Shown: in pieces, positions 1 through 8,875 of the stretch
How positions within the stretch are numbered: the first letter of the stretch is position 1
How the letters are laid out: every line of letters starts with the position of its first letter
DNA from: Dacryopinax spathularia
Taxonomy: Eukaryota; Basidiomycota; Dacrymycetes; Dacrymycetales; Dacrymycetaceae
Reading direction: 5' to 3'
Assembly (NCBI GenBank): GCA_037974965.1
Contig: JBBPFI010000024.1
Coordinates: forward strand, 1-21,000
DNA length: 21,000 nucleotides
The notes under the pieces: model-generated
Told to the model about the DNA's origin: nothing
Database searches by the model: none
What the model saw: only the letters and a program-made list of their open reading frames with translations
Made by a program: the position numbers and the translations under genes

Positions 1-151
1 ATATGAGTCCTTGAGTAAATCTTTTGTTTACCTTCAACCGTCATGTTGTGGGAACCTTAGAAAGGCTAGCACCCTAACTCTATTGAAAATCAGAAGAAAT
101 TTAATTAGTAGATATTAAAAAAAAAAATAAAAAAAAAAAAGAAAAGCTACA

Positions 152-1954
152 ATGATTAAAAGAATGTACTCTAATTTAAATTATAACAGCATGGCGAATA
201 TTGAGAAAGGCGTTACTATTAGTAGTAATAGTGAAAATTTTGTAAATCCTATTATGCTGAAGGATATTACAAAAAGTATAAAGGTTAATTTGTCTGCAGA
301 CAGATCAAATTGATATGATATAGATTGAAAAAAAGTAAATAATGAAGTAAATAAAATTCAAGAAAAAATTGTAATCGCTACGAAAGAAAATGATATGAAT
401 TTGGTGTATAAATTGCAGAGACAATTAGTGTGTAGTTTCTCTGGAAGAGCTTTGGCTGTTCGTAATGTTATTATGAATAAAGGAGCTAAAATGGCAGGTA
501 TAGATGGTGTTGTATTGAATGGTCCAAGTGATTATTGAAAAGTATTAAAATCATTAAGAACAACAGTTTTTGATATAAAAAATTATAAATCAAGTACCCT
601 TAAGAGAGTTTTAATACCTAAGAATCAAAAAGAGACTCGAGCTATAGGTATTCCAACTATTTATGATAGATGTATACAAAGCCTTTATTTGTTAGCTGTT
701 GATCCTGTGGTAGAAACAATGTCTGATAAAAATTCTTATGGATTTAGAAAATATAGATCTACTCATGATGCTATCACATATTTAAGAAGTATATTAGATA
801 AAAATGTGCATCCTCATTGAATTTTGAATGCTGATATTTCTAAATGCTTTGATAAAATTAGTCATGAATTTTTAATGAAAAATACTCCAATTTGTGATAA
901 AAATGTTTTAAAGGAATGATTAAAATCTGGGGTTGTTGAAAAAGGTTCTTTCTTTGTTACTAATGAGGGAACACCACCTTTTGCCCGAAGTGCAAGTGCA
1001 AGGGAGGGTGGTTTTATTTCTCCTTTGTTATGTAATGTAGCATTGAATGGTTTAGAAGAAAGAATCTTAAGTGTATGAAAAAAGAAAAAAGGATTGAGCC
1101 CGGGAGTACATTTTGTTCGATATGCGGATGATATTGTTGTAACGGCTAAAACTAAAGCAATGTTAATTGAAATTAAGGATGTAATAAGTATTTTTCTTAA
1201 AGAAAGAGGTTTGTTATTGAATGAAGTCAAAACAAATATCAAACATATAAGGGTAGGATTTGATTTTTTAGGTTTTAACTTTACTAGAAAAAATTGAGAT
1301 CCTAAATTGAATAAAAATACAAATCAAAAAACTGTTCTTATTATTAAACCAACTGAAAAGGAGGTGTTAAGTCTTAAGAAAAAAATAAAAGAAATAATTA
1401 ATATTAATAATCCTATAGAAAAAATTGTTTCTGATCTAAATCCGATTCTTAGAGGATGAGGTGAAGATAAAAGAATTTCTTATCATTCACAACAAACCAT
1501 GATTAAACTTGATCATTATATTTTTGAAAGAATGATGAAATGATCTATTAAACATGGGGGGAGTGTAAGAAAAACAGTTCTTAAAAACATTGTTCAAAGT
1601 AAAAATAGAAAATGAAATTGAGGTACCTCTCTTAATATGAAGATTTTAAATTTAGCGGAGATTCCAATTTTGACATTAAGACTATTAAAACTTAGTTGTA
1701 ATCCTTATATTTTAGAAGATAAAAAATATTTTAATAATAGAAGAGAAAGATTAGTATTTGCTAAATTTAGAGCAGAAATTTATAAACAATATAAACAAGA
1801 ATGTCCTATTTGTGGAGAATCTTTACATAATGGGGAACCAGTTGAACTTCATCACATTATACCTGTAAAAGATGGTGGAAAGTATAAATTAGATAATATA
1901 CAACCTTTACATCAAATTTGTCATCAAAAAGTAACATTTTCTAAAAGTGGCTAA
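152..1954 (+). CDS. Group II intron maturase: reverse transcriptase with C-terminal HNH endonuclease
   Basis: A 600-residue protein, continuous when TGA is Trp. It should help fold and splice its intron and copy it into intronless rnl by target-primed reverse transcription. The RT core includes the catalytic box YADD at residues 324-327 (FVRYADDIVV), preceded by an RT finger/palm region with SPLLCNVALN near 290-300. The maturase X/thumb region follows. The C-terminus has a zinc-binding HNH nuclease: CPICGE at about 551-556, LHHIIP with the HH pair at 567-568, then N582, H587, C590 and H591. The start ATG at 152 is the first in frame after the structural part of the intron. All expected motifs are present and no internal TAA or TAG interrupts it, so it looks functional, in contrast with most other intron genes here. 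Confidence 0.93.
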
Positions 1955-2012
1955 GGTATTAATATTTTTTTCCAAAACGTGTTAAAAATATTAACATCTG
2001 ATAATACAGCTT

Positions 2013-2046
2013 GAGCCGTATGTGATGAAAGTCGCACGTACGGTTC
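2013..2046 (+). ncRNA. Group II intron domain V (intron i)
   Basis: A 34-nt catalytic hairpin with the two arms GAGCCGTATG and CGTACGGTTC and a GAAA tetraloop. It is nearly identical to the domain V at 9991-10024, differing in the lower stem (TGTGAT/GTCGCA against CGCGAT-like pairing). Confidence 0.93.
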
Positions 2047-2085
2047 TTAGAGGGGGAAAGTCTGAGAGGGCCTACCTATCTCGAT

Positions 2086-2470
2086 TGGGTGAATTGCTTG
2101 CCCTTTAAAATTGTAAAATTTTTTATAAACTGGCTAAAGATCTTAATTGATCGGTAATAATTAAATTTTGAATAATTGATATGTTAGTATAAAAGTTTTA
2201 TTATACTATGTTTAAGTTATATTAATTAATTATTGCTAACGGTGAATTTTAAATATATTAAAAAAATCATATAATTATGTTTTTTATTTGTGATGTATGG
2301 CTTTTTTTTTAATACGTGCTCAATTTTATTTTTATATATTTTAAAAATACCGTGGGAAGTATTGTTTAATTTACAATGCCCTGTAACGACTTATTCTAGT
2401 AGTATAGAATAGGCTTTATTTTGTTTATTGTTAATTTATATTTAATAAAATAAACATAAAAGCAAAAGGT
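2086..2470 (+). rRNA. rnl: rnl exon a (5' part of domain II/I junction)
   Basis: Mitochondrial large-subunit rRNA. The segment around 2129-2156 (ctggctaaag ... gatcggta) matches bacterial 23S GGCTAAATACT...GACCGATAG, and 2350-2362 resembles the AGTACCGTGAGGGA block. Between these the sequence is AT-rich and poorly conserved, as usual in expansion regions. The exon appears to end after AGCAAAAGGT, matching the sequence before CAGCGACTTA of E. coli 23S. The 5' boundary follows from the group II intron end; the 3' boundary is inferred from where the conserved sequence resumes at 3520. Confidence 0.65.
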
Positions 2471-2530
2471 CAGCAACTCTAATTTAATATTTTACTTTTT
2501 TTTAGTTAAAAAAAAAATTTAAATTAAATT

Positions 2531-2548
2531 GTTTCTTAATTAAGAAAC
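2531..2548 (+). repeat. 18-nt perfect palindrome upstream of LAGLIDADG start
   Basis: GTTTCTTAATTAAGAAAC is a perfect inverted repeat with no loop. It ends 12 nt before the ATG of the intron ii ORF. It could be a simple hairpin insertion of the kind seen elsewhere in this window, or an RNA structure near the start codon; the sequence does not decide. Confidence 0.8.
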
Positions 2549-2560
2549 TTTATAATAAAA

Positions 2561-3289
2561 ATGAAAAAATTTTATACAAATATTGATATGATATATCTTA
2601 AAAAAATAATGATTAATGTTCGGTTTTTAAAGACTCAATGTAATCAAGATTTGTCTTCACGCGAAAAATTGGATCCTGTTTTAAATGAAATAATTATAGG
2701 ATCTTTGTTAGGAGATTTATCAATTGAAAGAAAAAATAATCGTTGTAACTCTAGATTATAATTTAAGCTAAGTATAAAATATGAAGAATATATTTTGCAT
2801 TTATATGCTTTATTTAAAGATTTTTGTGGTTCTAAACCTATAAAAATAAGTTGATTTGATGAAAGAATAAATAGAAAAAAAAATTATACTGCAATTAAAT
2901 TTCAAACTTTAAGTTTAAGTGTTTTTAATCAATATAGGGATTTATTTTATAATTTGGATGGAAAAAAAATAGTACCTTTAAATATAAAAGATATACTAAC
3001 CATTAGAGGTTTTGCTTATTTCTTAATGGATGACGGTTATTTTTCTCGAAAATCTGTTTATATTTGTACTGAATCATTTACATATCAAGAAAATATGTTA
3101 TTATGTGAGGTTATTAATGAAAAATTTGAATTAAATTGTAGTATATATAAAACAACAAACGGTTATAGATTATGTTTTTTAAGTAGTTCTAGAGAAAATT
3201 TAGTAAATTTAGTTAAACCGTATTTTATATCTTGTTTTTATTATAAATTGGGTCTATTATCTGTAAACACGGAAGTACCTAAGGTATAA
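2561..3289 (+). pseudogene. LAGLIDADG homing endonuclease with one in-frame nonsense codon
   Basis: A two-motif LAGLIDADG protein of 242 codons. The first helix is EIIIGSLLGDLSIERK (codons about 46-61) and the second RGFAYFLMDDGYFSRK (about 148-163); both have their acidic residues (GD, DD). The C-terminus has the usual LVKPYF...YKLG pattern. The frame is continuous from the ATG to TAA at 3287-3289, with TGA as Trp, except for TAA at 2759-2761. It lies at NSRL*FKLSIKYEEY, where relatives usually have Gln (CAA) or Arg, so a single C-to-T change would explain it. It is either a recently killed gene, a sequencing error, or a read-through stop. Confidence 0.85.
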
Positions 3290-3519
3290 GTATTTATTTT
3301 TTATTCCCTTATTTAATAGATCCGAAAGATAAATTATAGAAAATTATAACCCCGTTATCTGATTTTATAAATTTAATTTAATTTATCAATAAACAGCCTT
3401 GTCTTAAGTGAAGGGCAAAGAATGAAAATTTTTTCGAATTAAAAAAAAATGAAGTTAATTAATATAAGAGTTGAAGGTATAGTCTAATCTATTATGAAAA
3501 TAATAGTATAATAATATTG

Positions 3520-4890
3520 CAGCAAGTTAAATAAGTTGGTAAGATTTATAAGATCTTAGCGAAAGCGACTATTAAATAATTTAATAAAAATTAAAATAAT
3601 GGGTTAATCAATTTATTTAGATCCGAAACGAAGTGATCTTTATATGATCAGATTAAAGGGATCGAACGGGTGAATGTAGCATAATTCTCCGATGAATTGT
3701 ATAAAGTTGGTGAAAGACCATTCTTACTTCGAGTTTTCTGATTTTCCACGAAACATATTTTAGTATGAGATCTATGGTATATTTTTGGGGGTACAGCACT
3801 ATATTTCCAAACATTATGTGGGATTATTTATAAAAAAAAAAATTATAACATCACTGATCTTATAATTTTTTAAATAATCTTACGAACATTGTAATTTTGG
3901 GGGGTTGTAGAAGACTCTATCATTGGAAGTAAACCTCGGAATAACATTAATAAGTAATAGATTTTCAGACTACTCGTGACAAGGTGGGTAGTCGAGACGT
4001 AAACAGACGTTAACATGTATTAAGGTCCCAAAATAGTATTGAAGTGAAATTAAGGATGTATCTTTCCTAATACAGCTATTTAGTGAGCTCGGCAGTCGCT
4101 AGCTTTTAAAGATCGTGTAATAACGCAGTAGTATAATTAGTTTTTATATTTATATAAGCCTTTACTGATTGCTAGGGTTTACCCTGGTAGCAAAGGTTAC
4201 TAAGGTTTTTGGCTCCGAAAATGTAGCGGGTCTACAAATATAAACCGATATCATGTCTTTTTTTTAATAATTAAATATTCTATTTTTGTAAATTTTATTA
4301 AAAAAAATGAGTAGTGGAACATTCAGTATAAGAGATATATAGTGTTTCATTATGTTGATGTTACTGAACAGAGAATGCTGACATGAGTAACGTAAAAGAA
4401 GATATTAAATTCTTCTCGCCGAAAACGAAAGGGGTTTAAAGCTTGGGTAATCTACTTTAATAATTTATAGCGGTCTCTAAGGTATACCACTTATATAGTT
4501 GGTATCTGATGAGTATTTATTTAAAAATAATAAAGTTTATATTATTTAAAATATAAAATCTAGAAATATAGATAATATAGTTATTTTTTTATTAATATGA
4601 TGTGTGAAATTGTATTAATAATAATAATTATAACTACCGTACCCTAAACCGACACTGGTTCGTGAGTTGAATATACTAAGGCGTAGAGTGAATACTTGTT
4701 AAGGAACTCGGCAAAATAGCCTAATACGTTTGACTAGAGGAGGCGTTACATTAAAATTTAATATACTTGGGTAATAAATTGTTTGAGTTATTATTGTAAT
4801 TTAAACTTTTTATTATCAAAAAGGTATTATATTGTTTAGTAGAATATCATTGAAAGGGAGGCCCCGACTGTTTACTTAAAACACAGACAT
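3520..4890 (+). rRNA. rnl: rnl exon b (domains II-IV)
   Basis: The longest rnl exon in the window. Landmarks matching bacterial 23S in order: CAGCAAGTTA (3520); GATCCGAAACG and GTGATCT (about 3622-3640); TCCGATGAATTG; TTTTCCACGAAA (about 3741); TTAAGGTCCCAAAATAG (about 4018); GGGTCTACAAATATAAACCGATATC (about 4228); AATGCTGACATGAGTAACG (about 4375); TTCTCGCCGAAAACGAAAGGG; TACCCTAAACCGACACTGGT (about 4637); AAGGAACTCGGCAAAATAGCC; GACTGTTTACTTAAAACACAG (about 4866-4886). AT-rich insertions separate the blocks. The 3' boundary is approximate (within about 10 nt), judged from the loss of match after AAAACACAG. Confidence 0.9.
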
Positions 4891-5010
4891 TTCATTACGT
4901 TGTTGGGTAACGTTTCTATATTTTTATAATATTAGATTAAAATGGGGTGTTTACTATCAAATTCCGGGGACACCTTATATTTTATAGTACTAGAACAAAT
5001 TCGAAAGGGT

Positions 5011-6403
5011 ATGATTGGATGAAGTAATGATTCATGTAGAGTAATAAACTATAATTCTAATTTTGGTGAAAACCATATAGGCAATCGCGGATCTAAATTA
5101 CTTTGACTTAGATTAAGTCAAAGTGTAAAAGAGCAACGAACAGACGGTAGTATATTTGAGTTTTGTTAAATCAAATTTAAGGTGTGTTCTAGATATTTTT
5201 GAAAAAAATAGTTATTTCAAAACCCTTTCTTCACAAATAATGAAAAGAAATTATAAATGTTTTCTTTTCTTTTCTCGCTGCAGGCGAAAATATAAGTATT
5301 TTTAAAAAGGCAAAAAGCATAAAAATTTTAATTTAATAATGAGTGTTTATAAAAAAAATTTTACATTAGACCCTTGATTTATAACGGGGTTTACAGATGC
5401 TGAGGGGTGTTTCGGTATATATTTAAGACAACGAAATAAATTAATATTACGTTGAGAAATACAACCTCAGTTTATGATACATTTACATATTAAAGATATT
5501 GATATACTAAACAATATATGTAAAACATTAGGGGTAGGAAAAGTAAGGATACAAGGTTCTAATTCTGCAAGTTTTATTGTTGAAAATATCAAGGAAGCAA
5601 GTATTGTTGTAGATCATTTTTCTAAATATCCTTTAAAAACAGTAAAAGCTTCGGATTATTTAATATGGAAGGAATGCTTAGATATTTTAATAGCTAAAAG
5701 CCATTTTCTTCACTTTATAATATAAAGTGAAGATCTTGAAATAAAAATATTTATTTTTTTTCAAGAAACTAAAAAGGGATTTTTGAGAATTCTAGAATTG
5801 AAAAGTGTTTTAAATTTAGGTTTATCTAAAAATTTAAAAAATTATTTTCCTGATATTAAACCTGCCATTAAACCTAATGTTCCTATTGCTTTGAATTTAG
5901 AACCCTTCTGAATATCAGGTTTTACTAGTGGAGATGGTTCTTTTGTGATTCAAAAACGGGAGATAATAGGTAAAGCTCATTACAGTTTAATATTTACATT
6001 TCATTTACATATTAGAGATATTTTTATATTATATTTAATTAAGGATTTTTTTAAGAATTATCCTAGTATTAATAACAATAAAGAAATTAATATAATTTCT
6101 AAGGATAATAAGGAAGATTTAGTTAAAGAAAGTTTAGGAAAAAAAATAAATAGTAATAGTATGATATATATAGATAAAAATAAAAATAGTGTTCATTTTA
6201 AAATTACAAAACTTTCAGATATAATACAAAAAGTTATTCCTTTTTTTGATTTATATCCTGTGAATGGTATAAAATATTTGGATTATGTTGATTGAAAAAA
6301 AGTAGCTATTATGATAAACAATAAAGAACATTGTTCAACAATTGGTTTAGAATTAATTGAAAATATTAGAAAAAATATGAACAGCCATAGGGAGTGAAAA
6401 TAG
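5011..6403 (+). pseudogene. LAGLIDADG homing endonuclease with three disruptions
   Basis: A double-motif LAGLIDADG gene whose reading frame runs through the intron core. The N-terminal part (ATG 5011, MIGWSNDSC...RGSKLLWLRLSQSVKEQR) stops at TAA 5167-5169. One extra T there shifts the frame, since the next frame continues with the expected SNLRCVLDIFEKN. A second stop is TAA 5303-5305. The first LAGLIDADG domain follows (ATG 5339; WFITGFTDAEGCFGI; HLHIKDIDILNNI). It is stopped by TAA 5723-5725 inside the 60-nt hairpin insertion. The frame resumes unchanged with LTKKGFLRILELKS and the second motif PFWISGFTSGDGSFVIQK, ending at TAG 6401-6403. The 5339-5725 and 5726-6403 parts could in principle act as two separate domains, but loss of function is the simplest reading. 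Confidence 0.85.
5707..5766 (+). repeat. 60-nt double-hairpin insertion in LAGLIDADG gene
   Basis: Two adjacent inverted repeats. Hairpin 1 (5707-5733) has perfect 13-bp arms, TCTTCACTTTATA and TATAAAGTGAAGA, around a single A. Hairpin 2 (5734-5766) has arms TCTTGAAA and TTTCAAGA around an AT-rich interior. Ignoring exactly these 60 nt leaves CAT TTA ACT AAA AAG across the junction, i.e. HLTKKGFLRILEL, which is the usual family sequence. The insertion keeps frame but brings a TAA. Confidence 0.85.
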
Positions 6404-6425
6404 TATTTGTGTTTGTATTAATTTG

Positions 6426-6580
6426 AAATCAGTGCTAAGAAGTAATATATTTGTATAAGTGTTGAATTTTGCCCAATGCCCCATAAATAAGGAATGTAAT
6501 ATAAGGTTACAGACTGAAGGAACGGTCAATGGCGGTCTTAATCTAAGGATCCAAAGGTAGCGAAATTCATTGGCCTGCTT
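6426..6580 (+). rRNA. rnl: rnl exon c (domain IV, helix 69-71 region)
   Basis: The exon contains GTGCTAAGAAG, then TTTTGCCCAATGCC, ACGGTCAATGGCGGTC and the highly conserved AAGGATCCAAAGGTAGCGAAATTCATTGG (about 6545-6572), matching E. coli ACGGTCCTAAGGTAGCGAAATTCCTTG. Conservation is lost after TTGGCCTGC, where intron iv starts. Both boundaries are approximate. Confidence 0.85.
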
Positions 6581-6720
6581 TGTGTTATGGAAAAACACAA
6601 CAGTGGGTGTTACTATCGAACTTCGGGGAAGCCCTAAAGCTTATATTACCAAGCTATAGATATTCATGTCAATATTTTAGTGGGTGATTTAATCAATCAT
6701 ATAAGGTAAAAAGTAATAAG

Positions 6721-7836
6721 ATGATGGAAACTGAAATGGGTAATCACGAAACTAAATCACTTTGACTTGATTCTAGTCTAAGTGTAAAAGCGCAACGAGT
6801 AGGCGGTAGTAGATTTGAGATATCAAATTTAAGGTGTACTCTATTGGATCTTGAAAGAGATCTTCATATCAAAATCCATTCTAACCAATTTAATTATAGA
6901 AAATATTCGACCTTATCTTCAAATAATGAAGTAAATCCTTGATTTCTAACAGGGTTTTGTGATGCAGAATCTTGTTTTTATATTGGATTATCTCATAATA
7001 AACATACTAATAAATGAGTACTCAAACACCGGTTTTTTATTATTTTGCATAAAAAGGATTCTTTTTTATTGGAAGCTATAAGAAAAACTTGAAATGTAGG
7101 TAAAGTAGTCAAACATAGAGAAAATTCTTCAATGTTTGTAGTTTATGATAGATCCGAATTAAAAGTAATTATTAATCATTTTGATAAATATCCTTTAATA
7201 ACGCAAAAAAAGAAAGATTTTTTTATATTTAAAGAATGTATCAAAATGATGGAAAACAGGGAACATTTAACTCAAACTGGTTTTTTAAAAATAGTTGGAT
7301 TAAAAAGATCTCTTAATTTAGGATTATCTATTAAAGCTTTAAAAGCTTTCCCGGATAGTATATTAGATGAAAAAATTAATTTAGATTCTATATTGTCAAG
7401 CAATAATGTTATTTCTGATCCTTATTGAATATCTGGTTTTGTGACTGGTGAGGGTTCTTTTCATTTTGTTTTTAATAAATTAAAAACAAAGGCTAAGGTT
7501 AGATTTAGTATTCATTTGCATATTAGAGATATTCAAGTATTAAGAGAGATTCTTACTTATTTAGAAATAAATAAAAATTTAAATGGTACAAATAGATATA
7601 TTTCTAAAAGAGAAAAGAGTGTACAATTGCAATTAAGTAGCAGTTCTCATATTGGTAATATCTTAATACCTTTTTTCGATAAATATCCATTATTTGGTAT
7701 AAAAAGATTAGATTTTGAAGATTTTAAAAAAGGGTTTTATTTAATACAAAATAGTCAAAGTTTAAAATCGGAATTGGATTTTAATGCTTTATTAGAAATT
7801 ATTTCGAATATGAATTTAAGGAGAAATATTGAATAA
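6721..7836 (+). CDS. LAGLIDADG homing endonuclease, double motif (intron iv)
   Basis: 371 codons with TGA as Trp, no internal TAA or TAG. Motif 1 is NPWFLTGFCDAESCFYIGL and motif 2 DPYWISGFVTGEGSFHF, each followed by the family's HLHIRDI-type strand. The acidic position is D in motif 1 (CDAES) and E in motif 2 (TGEGS). ATG 6721 (MMETEMGNHETKSLW) is the first in-frame ATG, but the open frame continues upstream to 6547 through the ribozyme core and into the exon. The translated core (RVGGSRFEISNLRCTL) resembles the N-terminal part of endonucleases of introns in protein genes such as cox1. The stop TAA at 7834-7836 lies inside a 45-nt hairpin, so the C-terminus may be shortened. This is the least damaged group I ORF of its type here. 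Confidence 0.85.
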
Positions 7837-7877
7837 AAAAATTTTTTATAGAAGGTTTCTATAAAAAATTTTTTTAT
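7833..7877 (+). repeat. 45-nt perfect hairpin supplying the stop codon of the intron iv ORF
   Basis: 21-bp perfect arms (7833-7853 and 7857-7877) with loop GGT; the arms start ATAAAAAAATTTTTTATAGAA on the left. The LAGLIDADG frame ends in the left arm. It has the form of the insertions found inside other ORFs in this window. Confidence 0.85.
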
Positions 7878-7904
7878 CTATTTTTGATTGTATGATAAAT
7901 TTGT

Positions 7905-8025
7905 GAGCTAAGTTAAATGAGGTCCTTTGCATGAATAGAGTAACGATGGTCTCACTGTCTCAACAAGTAGCTCAGTGAAATTGAATTATCCGTGCAGATG
8001 CGGATTGCCTCCAGGTAGACGGGAA
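7905..8025 (+). rRNA. rnl: rnl exon d (domain IV-V junction)
   Basis: TGAGGTCCTTTGCATGAATAGAGTAACGATGG (about 7918), CTGTCTCAACAAGTAGCTCAGTGAAATTGAATT (about 7957-7987) and GTGCAGATGCGG ... CAGGTAGACGGGAA (ending 8025) match E. coli GACCTGCACGAATGGCGTAATGATGG, CTCAGTGAAATTGAACTCGC and GACGGAA. The exon ends at the counterpart of E. coli A2059, because 10066 continues with AGACCCTATG. The 5' end is approximate. Confidence 0.88.
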
Positions 8026-8875
8026 AATAAAATGCGACTAGATAAGTTTATTATAGCAATGAGGTGTGATTCCTCCAAATAACCCATTATTTGAGCTCAA
8101 ACAATATAATAAAAAAGTAATTTTTTATTATAAAGCTTGTGGTTTGTAATGCAAACTGAGCTAAATTTCTAAGAATAATATATTGTGAATTCATATTGGA
8201 AGCGTAATTTCTTTAATATAAAATTTAAAGATCTTATATATATTTAATTTAATATTATAAGAAAATTGTAAAAAAATGTTCCCGTATTTTTTTTCATGGG
8301 TCTAAATGTTTAATTACGTATAGTGAAATTCTAAAGAAATTATAAAGGTGTTATAATAAAAACTAGGTAAGCCCAATAGTATTCTATCAAAAAAAATAAA
8401 TGTGGTAGAAGGTTTTTTTGTGAAGAGAAATATCTATTAGTGGGTAAAGGAATTTCTAAAAAGCTAAAGCTTTATTTTTTTTATTACCAATTTATGTTAA
8501 AATGGTAATAAAAGATCTAATTATAATTAATGTAATTAGAGTAATAATAAAGATAATGTATGTTATAAAAAAATGATTTATTTTTTTATAATTATATTTG
8601 ATCTGAAAAGATGCAGACTTAGAAATGGTGTTATTTTTTTTAATAATTTTATATATAAAATTGTTTTCATAATGTAAATTTTGGATATTAACTCGTTTTT
8701 TAAAAAATGTTTTTTATTAATTAAGTACCCGTACTGCTACAAGCAAACATGTCGTGAGAAACATGCGTGGTTCATAACAGGCTAGCACCCTAATCTATGA
8801 GACAGCTTTTTTAATTTAAAAAATTTTTTAATAAAATAAATAAAACATAATTATATAATCAATGCTACTAAAACA

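Larger units (their letters stand above)
1..2085 (+). mobile_element. Group II intron in rnl (5' end outside window), rnl intron i
   Basis: The 34-nt domain V hairpin lies at 2013-2046 (starts GAGCCGTATG, GAAA tetraloop, ends TACGGTTC). It is followed by a domain VI-like segment ending CCTACCTATCTCGAT, which gives a 3' splice site after an AT (the AY rule) near 2085. The first 150 bases are intron structure; the block AGGCTAGCACCCTAA at 63-77 recurs at 8779-8793 in the second group II intron. The reverse transcriptase gene sits between that block and domain V, as expected for a domain IV ORF. The 5' exon and the GUGYG start are outside the window. The downstream exon reads as rnl, so the host gene is inferred from the 3' side only. 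The 3' boundary may be off by a few bases. Confidence 0.85.
2471..3519 (+). mobile_element. Group I intron in rnl (intron ii), LAGLIDADG-encoding
   Basis: The exon match is interrupted after AAAAGGT and resumes at CAGCAAGTTAAATAAG (3520), the counterpart of E. coli CAGCGACTTATATT. The intron ends in G, as group I introns do. A P7/S-type element GGTATAGTCTAATCT is at 3474-3488, downstream of the ORF. AAAAGGT can pair with ACTTTTT about 35 nt into the intron as P1. The first intron bases (CAGCAA) repeat the first exon bases after the 3' splice site. Boundaries may be off by a few bases. Confidence 0.7.
4891..6425 (+). mobile_element. Group I intron in rnl (intron iii), LAGLIDADG-encoding
   Basis: It interrupts the AAAACACAG / GTGCTAAG segment, the counterpart of E. 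coli AAAACACAGCACTGTGC. The core is recognisable by comparison with intron iv: GGGTGTTTACTATC, TTCCGGGGACACC, AAACCATATAGGCAATCGCGG, CTTTGACTTAGATTAAGTCAAAG and AGAGCAACGAACAGACGGTAG, all upstream of the LAGLIDADG region. The ORF ends about 22-30 nt before the 3' splice site. Boundaries are approximate; the intron probably ends after one of the G residues at 6425-6432. Confidence 0.75.
6581..7904 (+). mobile_element. Group I intron in rnl (intron iv), LAGLIDADG-encoding
   Basis: It is inserted in helix 71 sequence, between TTGGCCTGC and TTAAATGAGGTCC. A P1-like stem TTGTGTT/AACACAA brackets 6579-6600. The core blocks GGGTGTTACTATCGAACTTCGGGGAAGCCC, GGGTAATCACGAAAC, ACTTTGACTTGATTCTAGTCTAAGTG and AGCGCAACGAGTAGGCGGTAG parallel those of intron iii, so the two are related. 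The core is 5' of the LAGLIDADG domains and is read through by the ORF. The 3' end lies about 30-70 nt after the stop codon; the exact splice site was not determined. Confidence 0.75.

Noticed and set aside
862-1242. Minus-strand ORF of 126 codons
   Set aside because: It is opposite the RT gene, whose motifs (YADD, HNH) are clear on the + strand; the minus-strand product is low complexity and shows no family signal.
6353-6598. Minus-strand ORF of 81 codons
   Set aside because: It overlaps rnl exon c, which matches conserved 23S sequence; a chance frame.
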